Shown here in pieces: positions 50,401 to 62,400 of a stretch of 64,000 nt of DNA. The stretch lies in the NCBI GenBank assembly GCA_951799405.1, contig CATOGX010000100.1, positions 1 through 64,000 on the forward strand, written 5' to 3'. The DNA comes from Agapetus fuscipes. Taxonomy: Eukaryota; Arthropoda; Insecta; Trichoptera; Glossosomatidae. The position numbers and the translations under genes were made by a program. The notes below the pieces were generated by a model. It was not told the origin of the DNA. It worked only from the letters and a program-made list of their open reading frames with translations, and made no database searches. Every line of letters begins with the position of its first letter. The first letter of the stretch is position 1.

Positions 50401-53400
50401 CTCCTATCATTAATCCACAATCATCAAGTCTAGCATCTCGAACACACTTGTCCATGACTATGTTAAATAGCCATGGGCTCATCACACATCCTTGCCTTAC
50501 ACCCTTAAAAACTTCAAACCATTCACTATACTCACCATCAATACGAATGCAGGCCATACTATTCTCATAGTTCGCATGCACCGCATTGAGTAGAGCTCCA
50601 TTCACTCCGTATGCTTTCAAAACATCCCACAACATACCTCTGTCCACTGAGTCAAAAGCCTTTTCCAGATCCACAAAGGCCGTGAACAGTTTCCCCCTCA
50701 CCGACAATTGTTTTTCAACAAGTTGTCGTAGAGTGAAAATCTGATCAACACAGCCTCTACCGGCCATAAAGCCGGACTGTATATCGGAAACCCTTTTGCT
50801 AGTAGTCAGAATCACATTTTTTATAATCACCTTACAGAAGACTTTTCCTGGTATACTGAGTAGACTGATTGGTCTGAAGTTCTGACAGTCTTTTTTGTCC
50901 CCTTTACCTTTGTAAATGGGAACAATGACTGCCTTCCTCCAATCCATCGGTACTACTCCTGCATTCACACAAAGCTTACATAATTCGTGCATCCAATCTA
51001 TCACACATTCACCTCCTGCTTTCAACATTTCACCATTTATACCATCAAAAACAGCAGACTTCCCATTCTTCAGACGTGAAATAGACACTATCAATTCTTC
51101 TCTCAAAATCTTCAATTCATTCTCTTCATCTGTTCATAAATTCTTCTTTCACCCTGGCCAAAAATTTCTTGAAAATAGTTCTTCCATCTCTTGCATACTT
51201 CTTCATTCTCCCATACCATCTCACCGGCAGCACTTTTGACTCCCGGAGTGGTCAATGTAGAAGATTTATTTCTATCCGCATTGATCCACCTCCAAAATTC
51301 CTTCTTACTGTCGGTGAAACTTCTGTTAATCCTTTCATCAATCTTTCTTTGTTCATTCATCTTGCTTTCATAAATTATAGTCTTCGCCATTCTCTTAGCT
51401 ATCTTATATTCGTCTTCTAGCTTTCTATCATTTCTATCATTCAACCAATTTTCGTAACACTTTTTCTTAACTTTCACAGCATCTTTCACTCTATCATTCC
51501 ACCAGGCATCTCCTTTCAATCTTCCACCTTTCGTTACCCCACATGCTTTTTTAGCGCATTCAGTCATTCCTTCTTTCAGATCTTTCCACATACGTTCAAT
51601 ATCTTTTCCACAGACACTCTTCTCAAGTTCACTCACATTTAAAATTTTGTGGAGCTCTGATACATACTTCTCTTTCACATTTTCTTCATTCAGCCTTTCT
51701 ACTTTTATTCTAGGCAATCTTACTTGCCTGTTGCGTTTCTTCTTTCTTACTTCACCAATCATTATTTTAGCACATAAGAGATAGTGGTCACTGCCTATTT
51801 CAGGCCCGTGGTAGACACGGCTATCTCTTACAGCTCCTCTCAATCTTTCATCCACACAGATGTAGTCAATGATTGTGCGACTTCCCACAATCTGCCTCGT
51901 GTACAGATGCACATCCTTATGCCGAAACCAAGTATTCGATGCAAAAAGACTGTGCTCCGCACACAAAGCAATCAGATGTCGCCCATTATCATTGACTACA
52001 CCTCTCCCACCAGGACCAATTATTTTCAAACATTCATCCCTCTGTGCACCTATCCATCCATTCATATCACCTAAAATTACAATGTTTTCATTATTCTTCC
52101 TTTCCTGCACAACCGCATTCAATTCATTCCAAAAACTCATTCTCACCTCCATACACTCTGAATCAACAGGAGCATAACAGGCAACCAAGAAAAGTCTCAA
52201 ACTGTTAATTTTGAATTTAACAACCAAAATCCTAGAAGAAACTCTCCGATAACCTGTTATACATCCTTTTACACACTCACTCACAATCACACCTACACCT
52301 TGCCTTTCATTCCCATCTTCCACACCTGACCAAATATACAATTCACCGTTCACTAATACTTTCTCACCATTCCCTTTCATTTTTGTTTCAGTCACACCCA
52401 TTACTTTTATTCGTTTCTCTTTCATCTATAATCTATAATCTAAGTTGCAAGGATATATTCATTTAAAGCTCTCAGATGTATGCCCACAAACCAACAAGTG
52501 TAGTTCGCGCTTACAAATGCTGATTGTGTACTTACAAATAAAATCCAAACCTCAAATGAACATAAGCCCCACAACTTTTGCCGACCTTCCCTGAAACAGG
52601 GGTGACATTGGCAAAGTGAACCATTTTTTACAGTATGGGTGGTCAGCCTCATACCAACCTATAAGTCAAGGAATATGAATAATAAATTACATTTAAATAT
52701 AAAAAAGAACAAAACCTTACAAAGAAATCTATACAAAAAAAGTCAAAAATTTCCTATGCAAAAAATGTAGCAAATGAATACACCAACATTAGAAATCAAC
52801 ATTGCAGATTAGCCGCCACTTCTTCCTGTCCTTGCATACTTCTTTCATTTCATCCAGAGTCATAACCTTTTTCATACAAGTCCTCCTTTTATTATGACTC
52901 TGGATATCCCATTCATTCGCTATTTCATTACATTCATAATTTCTTTCTCCTTGCAATCATTCATCTTCCTTACATTCCATGTCCCGAAAACCCATTCATT
53001 CTTTCTATGAAAATTAGTGGCGGCATTTCCACAACGTGCATAAGAGCTAATTTCATACAAAAACCAATCCATGTGTTCTTGATGTTATTTTGGATATTTT
53101 ATTATGTGGAGAGCGAGGAATTTTGGCGATGCACGGGCCTCCGTTTAAAAATGTACAGTGCGCTCAATACTCACCGTTTGAGCTGTTTTTTAAAGAAATG
53201 TATAGGGCTTCATACAAAAATTTTGGGCATTGCCACAAAATGCACTGCGATATAATATCTATATTTGAATACCTACCAACTTGGAGTATTTTCATGTTCG
53301 CAGAGCTGTATAATATGTAAAATGATTATGAATGTATAATAGGACTTGACACAAACAGAATTTTATGCGGAACAAATTTGTAAGTATTGGATCGTGGCAT

Positions 53401-56400
53401 TATTACTGGGGGTGTAATGCACCGATGCACCTTACCTGGAGCCGTCACTGGTCCTAACACTGATCCCTGTGGTACACCAGTAGTAAGCTGAACAGAATTT
53501 GACATATCACAAGTTGAACAGCTTGGCTCCGATTTTTGAGGTAGTCGGAGAACCACAGTAGAGCGTTCCCAGTGATTCCGTATGATCTTTCCAATCTCTT
53601 TGTCAGGATATCGTGGTCAACCGTGTCGAACGCCGCGCTCATATCGAGCAAAGTGAGAATGGCATGTTTTCCTTTTTCAATTTCCATAGTAAGGTCAGAT
53701 ATTATTAGCTCAAGTCCAGTTTCTGTTGAATGGTGTCATCTATAAGCCGACTGCTTCTTGGCAAACAGTCCCTCGGATTGTAGGTAGCTCGTTAGTCGAT
53801 TTGCCACAATTCTTTCTATTATTTTGGATATAAACGACAAATTTGAAATCAGTCGATAATTAGAAAGATCCTCTGGGTCCAACTGAGGCTTTTTCAGAAT
53901 GGGAGTAACGCAAGCCTTTTTAAGCTGGTCAGGCAGAATACCACTCTCAAAGGAGATGTTTATAATATTTACCAGGACAGGTGCTAGTACATCTTGACAT
54001 GTTTTGAAAAGCAAAGTAGGGATGATGTCCAAATAGCCTTGCTTTTTTGGCTTGATGACTCATTCAGTCGTAGTTTTCGGCAACGACTCCAATTTTACAC
54101 AACATAATGTTTCTGTTATCGGTTCAGTGGCCGAGCTCCCAGCAGTTGAATTCCTTAGTTTTTAAGCTTTCTCCTGAAAGAAGATGGCGAAGTCATCTGA
54201 TTTTGCCACTGGTGTGATGACATTTAGATTCTTTCCAGAGAGATTATTCATTTCTTCCAGAGATTTCGTGGATTGTTTTTGTTTTCCTCAATCACATTTA
54301 GAATTGTTCGAGTAACGTCTGATTTGGTAGTTTTAAAGCTTCTCTCGAGTTTACAAACATTCCTTTTGGCGCAGCGACATTCCTCATCATACCATTTGTC
54401 AGAATTTGGAACCCTTATTTGTTTGGTAATTACGGGGGCATGTTTGTCAACTAGTGATTGCAGCGTTTCATCAAGGCACCCTAAGATATAATTGGGATCA
54501 CATTGAATTGTTTGATCATTTGTTTCCACAAATAGCCTTGATGACTTTAGTTCTTCAGAAAGCTATTCACCTAAGTTTCGATCCAAACTCTTGATGTAAT
54601 TACCTTCACGGTTTACATTACTCAACCGGCACAATAATGAAGGGATCTTAAATCGAATTATTACCTGTGATAAAAAATGGATCCTGCACGATAATCGGAA
54701 GCGCTAATCGCAATGGCTGAACCCTGCCAAACCAGCCAAATCATGCCCCAAGCAAAAAATGCTTCAAAAAAGTTAATTGAGAGCTTTTGGTGGACTAGTG
54801 CCAGTGTCGTTCACTACACCTTTCTTAAATCTGGTCAGACGATTACGGCCAGGGCCGGCGCTAGGGTTGGGCGCGGTCGGGCGACCGCCCAGGGCGCCAG
54901 GTGTGAAGGGGCGCCGCAGGCGCCCCTTTATATTTTTTAGTAATTTTGAAATTTTTGTGGCATTAAAACTCGAAAATATTTATTTTTCGTAAATAGTAAA
55001 AATTGAACCTGTAAAATAATTGTTTCATTCTTAGAAAGAGAAATGAAAACAATTATAATTTTTTATTTATTTTGTTATTGCTAGGTATATTTCTTTTTAC
55101 TTTTTACTTTACAAAGGTACATATTTATTTCGCGACCTTGTTTTTTATTTCGTTAAATGTTGTAATTATGAATGACTGAAATTATTTTAAGGAAGATGAT
55201 TTCAGAAATGGACTATCTAAGAAGTATGATTGGGAAAAAAACGAAGTGACAGGGTGAGGAATGATCTTGTAAGAGCAGAATGTGGTGTAAGAAAAAGTGT
55301 GAAATTGAAGATTAAAAGAAGTTTGCTAAGATGGTTCGGGCATATGGAGAGAATGAGTGATGAAAGACTGACGAAGAAAGTATATGTTGCAAGAATAGAT
55401 GGATGTCGTGGTAGAGGAAGACCGAGAAAAGTATATATGGATCAAATTTTTGAAATAGCGAATGAATGGGATTTCCAGAGTCATAATAAGAGGAGGGCTT
55501 GTTTGAAAAAGGTAATGACTCTGGATGAAATGAAAGAAGTATGCAACGACAGGAAGAAGTGGCGGCTAACCTGCAATGTTGATTTGTAATGTTGGTGTAT
55601 TAATTTGTTACATTTTTTGGATAGGAAATTATTGACTTTTTTGTATAGATTTCTTTTTATGGTTTTGTTCTTTTTTTATACTTAAACGTAACTGTAAGTG
55701 TAACTCTGTCGCCATTCCGCTAGGGGAGGCCAGAGCCTCTGCAGAGTTGCCTCCATTTTTTCCTATCCTTACATACCTCTTTCAATTCATTCATATCCAT
55801 CACCTTTTTCATGCATTTTCTTCCAAGTCCATACTGTTGAAATGGACTTTCTAAGAAGTATGATTGGGAAAAAACGGAGTGACAGGGTGAGGAATGATTT
55901 TGTAAGAAAAGAATGTGGTGCAAAAGAAAGTGTGAAAGTGAAGATTAAAAGAAGTTTGTTAAGATGGTTTGGGCATATGGAGAGAATGAATGAGGAAAGA
56001 CTGACGAAGAAAGTATATGTTGGTAGAAAAAATGTAATTTGTCATGTATGTTCCTTGACTTATAGGTTGTTATGCGGCTGACCACCCATAATATAAAAAT
56101 TGGTTCACTTTGCCAATGTCACCCCTGTTTCAGGGAAGGACGGCAAGAGTTGCAAGGCTTATGTTCATTTGAGATTGGGTTTTTATATTGTAGGTCCACA
56201 TGCGGCATGTGTTAGCGCGAAATTATACATATCTGCTTGTGGGAATGCATTTAGTATAAATCTTAAATGATATATATCTTTGCAGCTTAGATTAGATTAG
56301 ATTAGATTCTTCTTTTACGCTCACTTTGTATATCCCATTCTTTCACAATCTCCTCAATCTGATCACTCCGTTATATGATCAAACGTTATTTATTATTTGT

Positions 56401-59400
56401 ATTCCTTGACTTATAGGTTAGTATGAGACTGACCACTCATACTGTAAAAAATGGTTCACTTTGCCAATGTCACCCCTGTGTTAGGAAAGGTCGGAAAAAG
56501 TTGTAGCGCTTATGTTCATTTGAGGTTTGGATTTTATTTGTAAGAACACATTCAGTATTTGTACGCGCGAACTACACGTGTTTGTTTGTGGGCATGCATC
56601 TGAGAGCTTTAAATGAATATATCGCACGCTTAATAATAAAGAGAAATAACTCGAAAATTGGGAAAATCGAGATTTTGTAATAAAACGCAAGAACAATGCG
56701 AGAAGAATAGGTAGAATGCGACAGCCGTTCAATTTGGACGAATATGACCGAGATAAAACATCGGCCGCCTTTTTCATCCCATACAAGTTGTACTGGGTGT
56801 CTGAACTTTAAACGTGATTTCCCAATTTTTTTGAGTTATTGCTCTTTATTATTAAACGTGCGATATTATGGTAATTCATTTGAAAAGTTGTAAATAATTC
56901 AAGTTATAAAGGAAGTTAAAAAATACATTTTCGTCTCGGCGGATAAGAGTCAAATAACAATGACATTATGTGCCATTGTTAGCTGAGGTTTATCCGCAGT
57001 AGCAAAATATCGGAAATTATTTTTCGAAGGATGTTCCAAATTTGCATTTTCTGTTAAAATGGACTTTCACAAAGTTACTGCCGAAAATCTTCATAATTCA
57101 CAGTTCCAGCTTATAAGTTGAATGTCTTCTTCAAATATGCGGACCTCATTGTTATACTTGCAATATTGAATTCTGTTACATAAATGCATTTTCAATGTTG
57201 AAATAAAATACTTGAAAAAAAGAATTCAAATTGATTTTGAGTGATTAGCCGTGATATATTTCCACAAATAAAATATAACATTTGGTTAGTTTGGAAAACA
57301 CTATGGAATCTTTCAAAAAATCTATGAAAATAAAGCTTGCAGTACCGAAAAACAAATTTTTAAATGGTTTAAGTGAGCAAAAAATTATAATTACAATATT
57401 TTAATCCCATTGAATTTTTGAATACACCACAATCTCTAATTTCGATACTAGAGAAAAATGTTCTTTTGTTCAAATATTATAACTGTGTGAAAACCATCAT
57501 TATTTGTTGTGGAAACTGAGCGTAAAGGCCGATTTAAGACTCCGGTCAAAAAAAAAATCCCGTTGTTTTGAAAAATATGTTTCTTATACCTACTTTATGG
57601 CCTTAGTAAAAGAGGGGGTCATTAATAAAAAAAATCACCCAATAGACTGAATTTGGATTTTTGTATGATGAGTGGGGTAGCGTATTTCTAATTCTCAAAG
57701 GATTGATTTCCTAGCCCATCCAGTTCTATAAATCGATGTGCGGAACGATGTAAGTTTTTGGTTTGTATTTAAGTTAAGTTAAGTTAAGTTAAGCATGAAG
57801 ACAGTTGATTTTTATATTTATGCAGCTGACTTTTGTATGGAAATCAGTTATTCATAATTTATAATTAATTAAATAATACACTGTTTTAATTCACTAAAAT
57901 ATATTTTAAAAAAAAGTCAAACGTTTTCGCCTAAAAAGGCAATTTAAATAATAATAAAATAAATAAAATAAAATAAATAAAAATAATAAATAATAAAACA
58001 TAATTTGTTTTTTTTTATAAATGTACACGTTTTTTAATTTTATATTCTTTCCATTTTCTTTTTTTTCAAATTTTATATTTTATTTTTGTTCTGTAATTCT
58101 AAGTTTTCAATTTTTTGTTGATAAATTATTTCTTAATATGTTTTTTTTTCAGTTTTTGATTTCATGGTTTGTTCTATGCAATAGTTTTTAATTTTTAAAT
58201 GTGTTTTTTTTTTGTCTTTCCATTTTTTTTTCCATTTTTATGTTTTAATTTTGTTCTGTCATTCTAAGTTTTCAAATTTTTGTTGTTTAATTAGTTTTTA
58301 ATATGTTTTTTTCAATTTTTGATTTCATGGTTTGTTTTATGTAATAGTTTTTAATTTTTATATGCGTTATTTTTTTCTGTCATTCTATGTTTTCAAATTT
58401 TTGTTGATTTCATGGTTTGTTCTATGCAATAGTTGTTAATTTTTATGTGTAATTTTTTATTGCCTTTTGAATTTTTTTTTCATTTTTGAATGCTTGTTTT
58501 AAATTATTAAATTCTTTCTATTTTAATTTTTTTTCATATTTTTTTTAAAGTTAATACTTTTTTGTCTAGACTTTTTTCCGTTTTCGTTTTTGTTTTCTTT
58601 TTTAATTTTTCTTTGTTTAATTTTAGATTTCATATTTTTTATTTAATTTTTTTTCTTCAATTTTTATGTTGTAAGACTATTTCTGTCTTTTCCATTATTT
58701 TTTTAATTTGTTCTTTCTAAATATTGAATTTCAAATTATTCTACATTCGTACATTTTTTTATAGTTTAATTTTTTGTACTCTTGTCAAATTTTCATTTTT
58801 GTCCATTTTTTATTTTTTATGAAATTTATTAAAAAATGTATTATTTTTCAAAAAAATTTTTTGGACATGTATCCCTTCCCAAGTTTATATTTTCCACCAT
58901 TTGATTGCTGTCAACTGTATTGTCATATATTTTTTTTAATAAATGGTTACTACGTTCCTTTTTTTCGTATGAATTTGAATTTTCGAATGGCGAATAAGGG
59001 GGGGGGGGGGGGGGGGGGGGCGCCTTAAAAAATCTCGCCCAGGGCGCTGGTAGTGCTAAAACCGGCACTGATTACGGCAAATGTCTATTGTCAGCAACTG
59101 CAAACCATGATGGAAAAACTAGCTGCTAAACAACCGAGGCTGGTCAATCGCTCTAGGCCACTGCTGTTTCATGACAACGCTAGACCACACACTACACAAC
59201 AGACGGCTACCAAATCAGAGGAGCTTCAATTGGAATGTTTAAGACATCCTCCGTACTCTTCGGACCTTGTTCTAACAGATTATCATTTTTTTCGAAATTT
59301 GGATAACTTCTTGCAAGGGAAAAAATTTAACTCCGATGGGGCAGTCCTAACCGCCTTCAAAAATTGAATTGATTGCCATCCGAATGGTTATTTTCGCAAA

Positions 59401-62400
59401 GGGATCAATTAACTACCTATGAGATGGCAAAAGTGCATAGATAGCTATGAAACATACTTTGATTAAATAAAATATTTGATTTAAAAAAAAAACTTTTTGG
59501 TCCTCCCATACAAAACGCCAATTTCATATGTAAAGACCTAATATTACATTTTACAAGATTGCAGTGGTAGATTTATACCACCGTCATTAATTGATGTAGT
59601 TTATGAGAATGCATTTTTAAATTTCCTTCTTCAGGACTCAGTTTGTACAAGGTATTGGTCCCTCATACCTTGGCCTCTAGGTTGTTGGTAACCTTGTCCA
59701 TCTTGTAGGTGGGGGCCTCTGTATCAAACACCGCGCTGCCCGTCTGGGGATCCAACACCGTGAGTCCGCCATGCAGAGTGGTCCTGGTGGGGGTCACCAC
59801 TGCCACCTTGTGGTCGGGCCGGACGCGGTTAGCCAGGGACAGCACCACCGAGCCTCCTGCAGTGCCCTCTATTGATAGACCTTCTCCCTGAAATAAAAAA
59901 TAGCAATAGGGCAGTTTGGCATTTTTTCTGCAGTTGGAATGGAACATAATAACAGTACAATGAGAAAGAGATATAAGATTACAATGTCATAAATCAAAAA
60001 AATATGTCAACGATACATGTTTGACAGTACTCATTGGCTGTCCAGTAAATGATTATAACAACACCTCACCTTCCTACGACTACGCCTTAGGGCTCTTCTT
60101 GTTGTACCAAACGGTCCTTGGATGTGACACACACAAAAATGTAGGCTCTTAATTATCTGTGTCTACAAATAAATTATCCTTGTATACATACATATAAACA
60201 ACTTTCACGCTCCATCTAAATCTTTAATTTTGCCCAATGGCGATGGTGTAATTGTTGAAAGGAAGCAATTGCTTGACAGTATTAATCATTGACTAATGAT
60301 ATCTATGGACTAGAAATTATTTTAACGAAAATATACAATATATATCCGAATTAAAAATCAAAAATAATTTGTTTATGGTTAGGTCCTGTAGTAACATACA
60401 AATACCAAATGATTATTCATTTGAAATATTTCAAAATGAAAGATTACAAAGTGAATGCCTCATCAATTAATGATATTGTATACCTGTTTCAACTTACGAA
60501 AATCATTCTTAGGAAGAAAGAGAACAAAGAACTTCACAGTTTCATCTCCATGTGTACAAAAAACTCGGGCGAATATAAAAATGTTTCTAGAGAGGAGGCG
60601 GCATAAAAGTGTGCATACTACCGAACCAGTCCGAACATAGTACGCGTGCGTTTTAAATCTTGTGACCGATAAAATTTTTGAATTTTAAAGGAAAAAGGCA
60701 TTATTTTAAGACATTATGGCATGTGTATGGGTGTCAAACAAGAAAATGGCGAAAGCAAGAAAACATAGAATTTGACATGTAAAAACATGTTTTGTATGGC
60801 AATACTACTATAGCGTTTGACAGGACTGAGACAAATGTGGTCTATAGTATGTATAAATGCAGTAAGGTAGTTTTTGCTCCTCTATGTTATTACTCTATGG
60901 TATTGATAGTGGTTGAAAGAGGCCATAATCCACCCTTGGTTGTTGTCAAAGAATAATGATAATGATGAAGATTGTAGCTTGTCACCAAGATGTATGCGTA
61001 TTAAAGTGGGGTTCGCGATTTCTTCTATACAGAAATGAAAGGCAATGTAACTTTGTTAATTAAATTTGTAATTTTGTTATTGACTCACTTCAAAAGCTTG
61101 CAGTAGGCCATCTCTCTTGTACAGATGATCAAAATCAGTGTTGCCAAAGAACTTGACTGTAGCTTCCTCAGGGATCAGCTCCATGGACTCCATACCTTCA
61201 TAAACAAACAAAACTAAAACTATGACAAATTTTTGCAGTGTAGGTATTTATAAATACAGTTGAATTTGGTTTTAACAAGCATGAAGCTTGCACCAACTTT
61301 CTCCTTATAGCCGTTACTCATTATAAATGTGAGTAGGTTGTTGGTGACCTTGTCCATCTTGTACACAGGGGCCTCTGTATCAAAAAATGCGCTGTCCGTC
61401 TGAACTCATCTTTCTCTTTAAACCAGGTCTGAAAACTTGGATGTTATAAAGCAGCACATTTTTATGTTTATATGGAATCAAAAAAAAAACAAAGAAGCCC
61501 TTGTTCGTAAGTTGTCTTGAGACTGGGACAGAGCGGGGGCTCCATGACCTGGCTGGTGTGTGGTGCACGCGAGTTGTCTTGAGACTGGGACAGAGCAGGG
61601 GCTCCATGACCTGGCTGGTGTGTGGTGCACGCGAGTTGTCTTGCGACTGGGACAGAGCGGGGGCTCCATGACCTGGCTGGTGTGTGGTGCACGCGAGTTG
61701 TCTTGCGACTGGACAGAGCGGGGGCTCCATGACCTGGCTCGTGTGTGGTGCACGCGAGTTGTCTTGCGACTGGGACAGAGCGGGGGCTCCATGACCTGTT
61801 TGGTGTGTGGTGCACGCGAGTTGTCTTGCGACTGGGACAGAGCGGGGGCTCCATGACTTGGCTGGTGTGTGGTGCACGCGAGTTGTCTTGAGACTGGGAC
61901 AGAGCGGGGGCTCCATGACCTGGCTGGTGTGTGGTGCACGCGAGTTGTCTTGCGACTGGGACAGAGCGGGGGCTCCATGACCTGGCTGGTGTGTGGTGCA
62001 CGCGAGTTGTCTTGCGACTGGGACAGAGCGGGGGCTCCATGACCTGGCTGGTGTGTGGTGCACGCGAGTTGTCTTGCGACTGGGACAGAGCGGGGGCTCC
62101 ATGACTTGGCTGGTGTGTGGTGCACGCGAGTTGTCTTGCGACTGGGACAGAGCGGGGGCTCCATGACTTGGCTGGTGTGTGGTGCACGTGAGTTGTCTTG
62201 CGACTGGGACAGAGCGGGGGCTCCATGACTTGGCTGGTGTGTGGTGCACGCGAGTTGTCTTGCGACTGGGACAGAGCGGGGGCTCCATGACTTGGCTGGT
62301 GTGTGGTGCACGCGAGTTGTCTTGCGACTGGGACAGAGCGGGGGCTCCATGACTTGGCTGGTGTGTGGTGCACGCGAGTTGTCTTGAGACTGGGACAGAG

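Larger units (their letters stand above)
49196..53012 (-). mobile_element. RTE-like family 1, nearly full length
   Basis: Coding 53010-49562, 110-bp UTR and a 3' unit (49196-49448) ending in (TTAGATTATAGA). A truncated sister copy (52426-52922) sits within its 5' coding part. Removing it restores the frame, so this is one element of about 3.3 kb. Confidence 0.9.
47557..53450. mobile_element. hAT transposon, 5.9 kb, 8-bp TSD, packed with RTE-like copies
   Basis: The ends are CAGTGACGGCTCGTCG and, inverted, CAGTGACGGCTCCAGG. The exact duplication GTCCTAAC sits at 47549-47556 and 53451-53458. It interrupts RT motif B of the LINE, which reads in frame when it is ignored. It contains a remnant of its own transposase (48085-48390) and at least four RTE-like insertions, which make up most of its length. 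Confidence 0.95.
46584..54612 (-). mobile_element. L2/CR1-like LINE inside the mariner, split by a hAT
   Basis: TTAC lies at 46580-46583 and 54613-54616 as a short target duplication. The minus-strand element ends in (ATT)n next to 46584. Its own length is about 2.1 kb (46584-47556 plus 53459-54612), so it is 5'-truncated and has internal losses. It differs in its 3' tail from the LINE at 8 kb. Confidence 0.85.
54850..59070. mobile_element. hAT transposon, 4.2 kb, 8-bp TSD
   Basis: The ends are CAGGGCCGGCGCTAGGG and, inverted, CAGTGCCGGTTTTAGCA. The exact duplication ATTACGGC is at 54842-54849 and 59071-59078. Its first 80 bases are GC-rich with GGGCGCCNGG motifs mirrored at the right end. 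It splits the mariner transposase at TIT|AN, which reads through when it is ignored. No transposase remains. It holds RTE-like copies and a T-rich region. Confidence 0.93.
46180..59367 (+). pseudogene. Mariner transposase in three pieces
   Basis: Piece 1 (46180-46583): MENLKFRVVYKYEFHR, RQPATKVDNEELKAIV in shifted frames, LERWVPHKLGEANQQTCVDC. Piece 2 (54617-54849): NNEGILNRIITCDKKWIL (D then KKW for the family DEKW), KKLIESFWWTSASVVHYTF, LKSGQTIT. Piece 3 (59071-59367): ANVYCQQLQTMMEKLAAKQP, LLFHDNARPHTTQQTA, HPPYSSDLVLTDYHFFRNLD, LQGKKFNSDGAV. HDNARPH and the YS-DL--TDYHFF block hold the second and third catalytic Asp. Stops and shifts make it inactive. Confidence 0.88.
45995..59541 (+). 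mobile_element. Mariner split by a LINE and a hAT (13.5 kb locus)
   Basis: The left end CAGGTCCTTACATATGAAAT and the right end, inverted, TTAGGTCTTTACATATGAAA bracket pieces 45995-46583, 54617-54849 and 59071-59541. Together they make a mariner of about 1.3 kb of the same family as 38096-39876. Each gap is closed by a target duplication and by the transposase reading. The locus fills most of a beta-sarcoglycan intron. Confidence 0.88.

Noticed and set aside
49196..53012. Head-to-tail tandem RTE copies
   Set aside because: The ATGAAA duplication and the restored N-terminal frame at 52929/52419 show one copy inserted inside the other.
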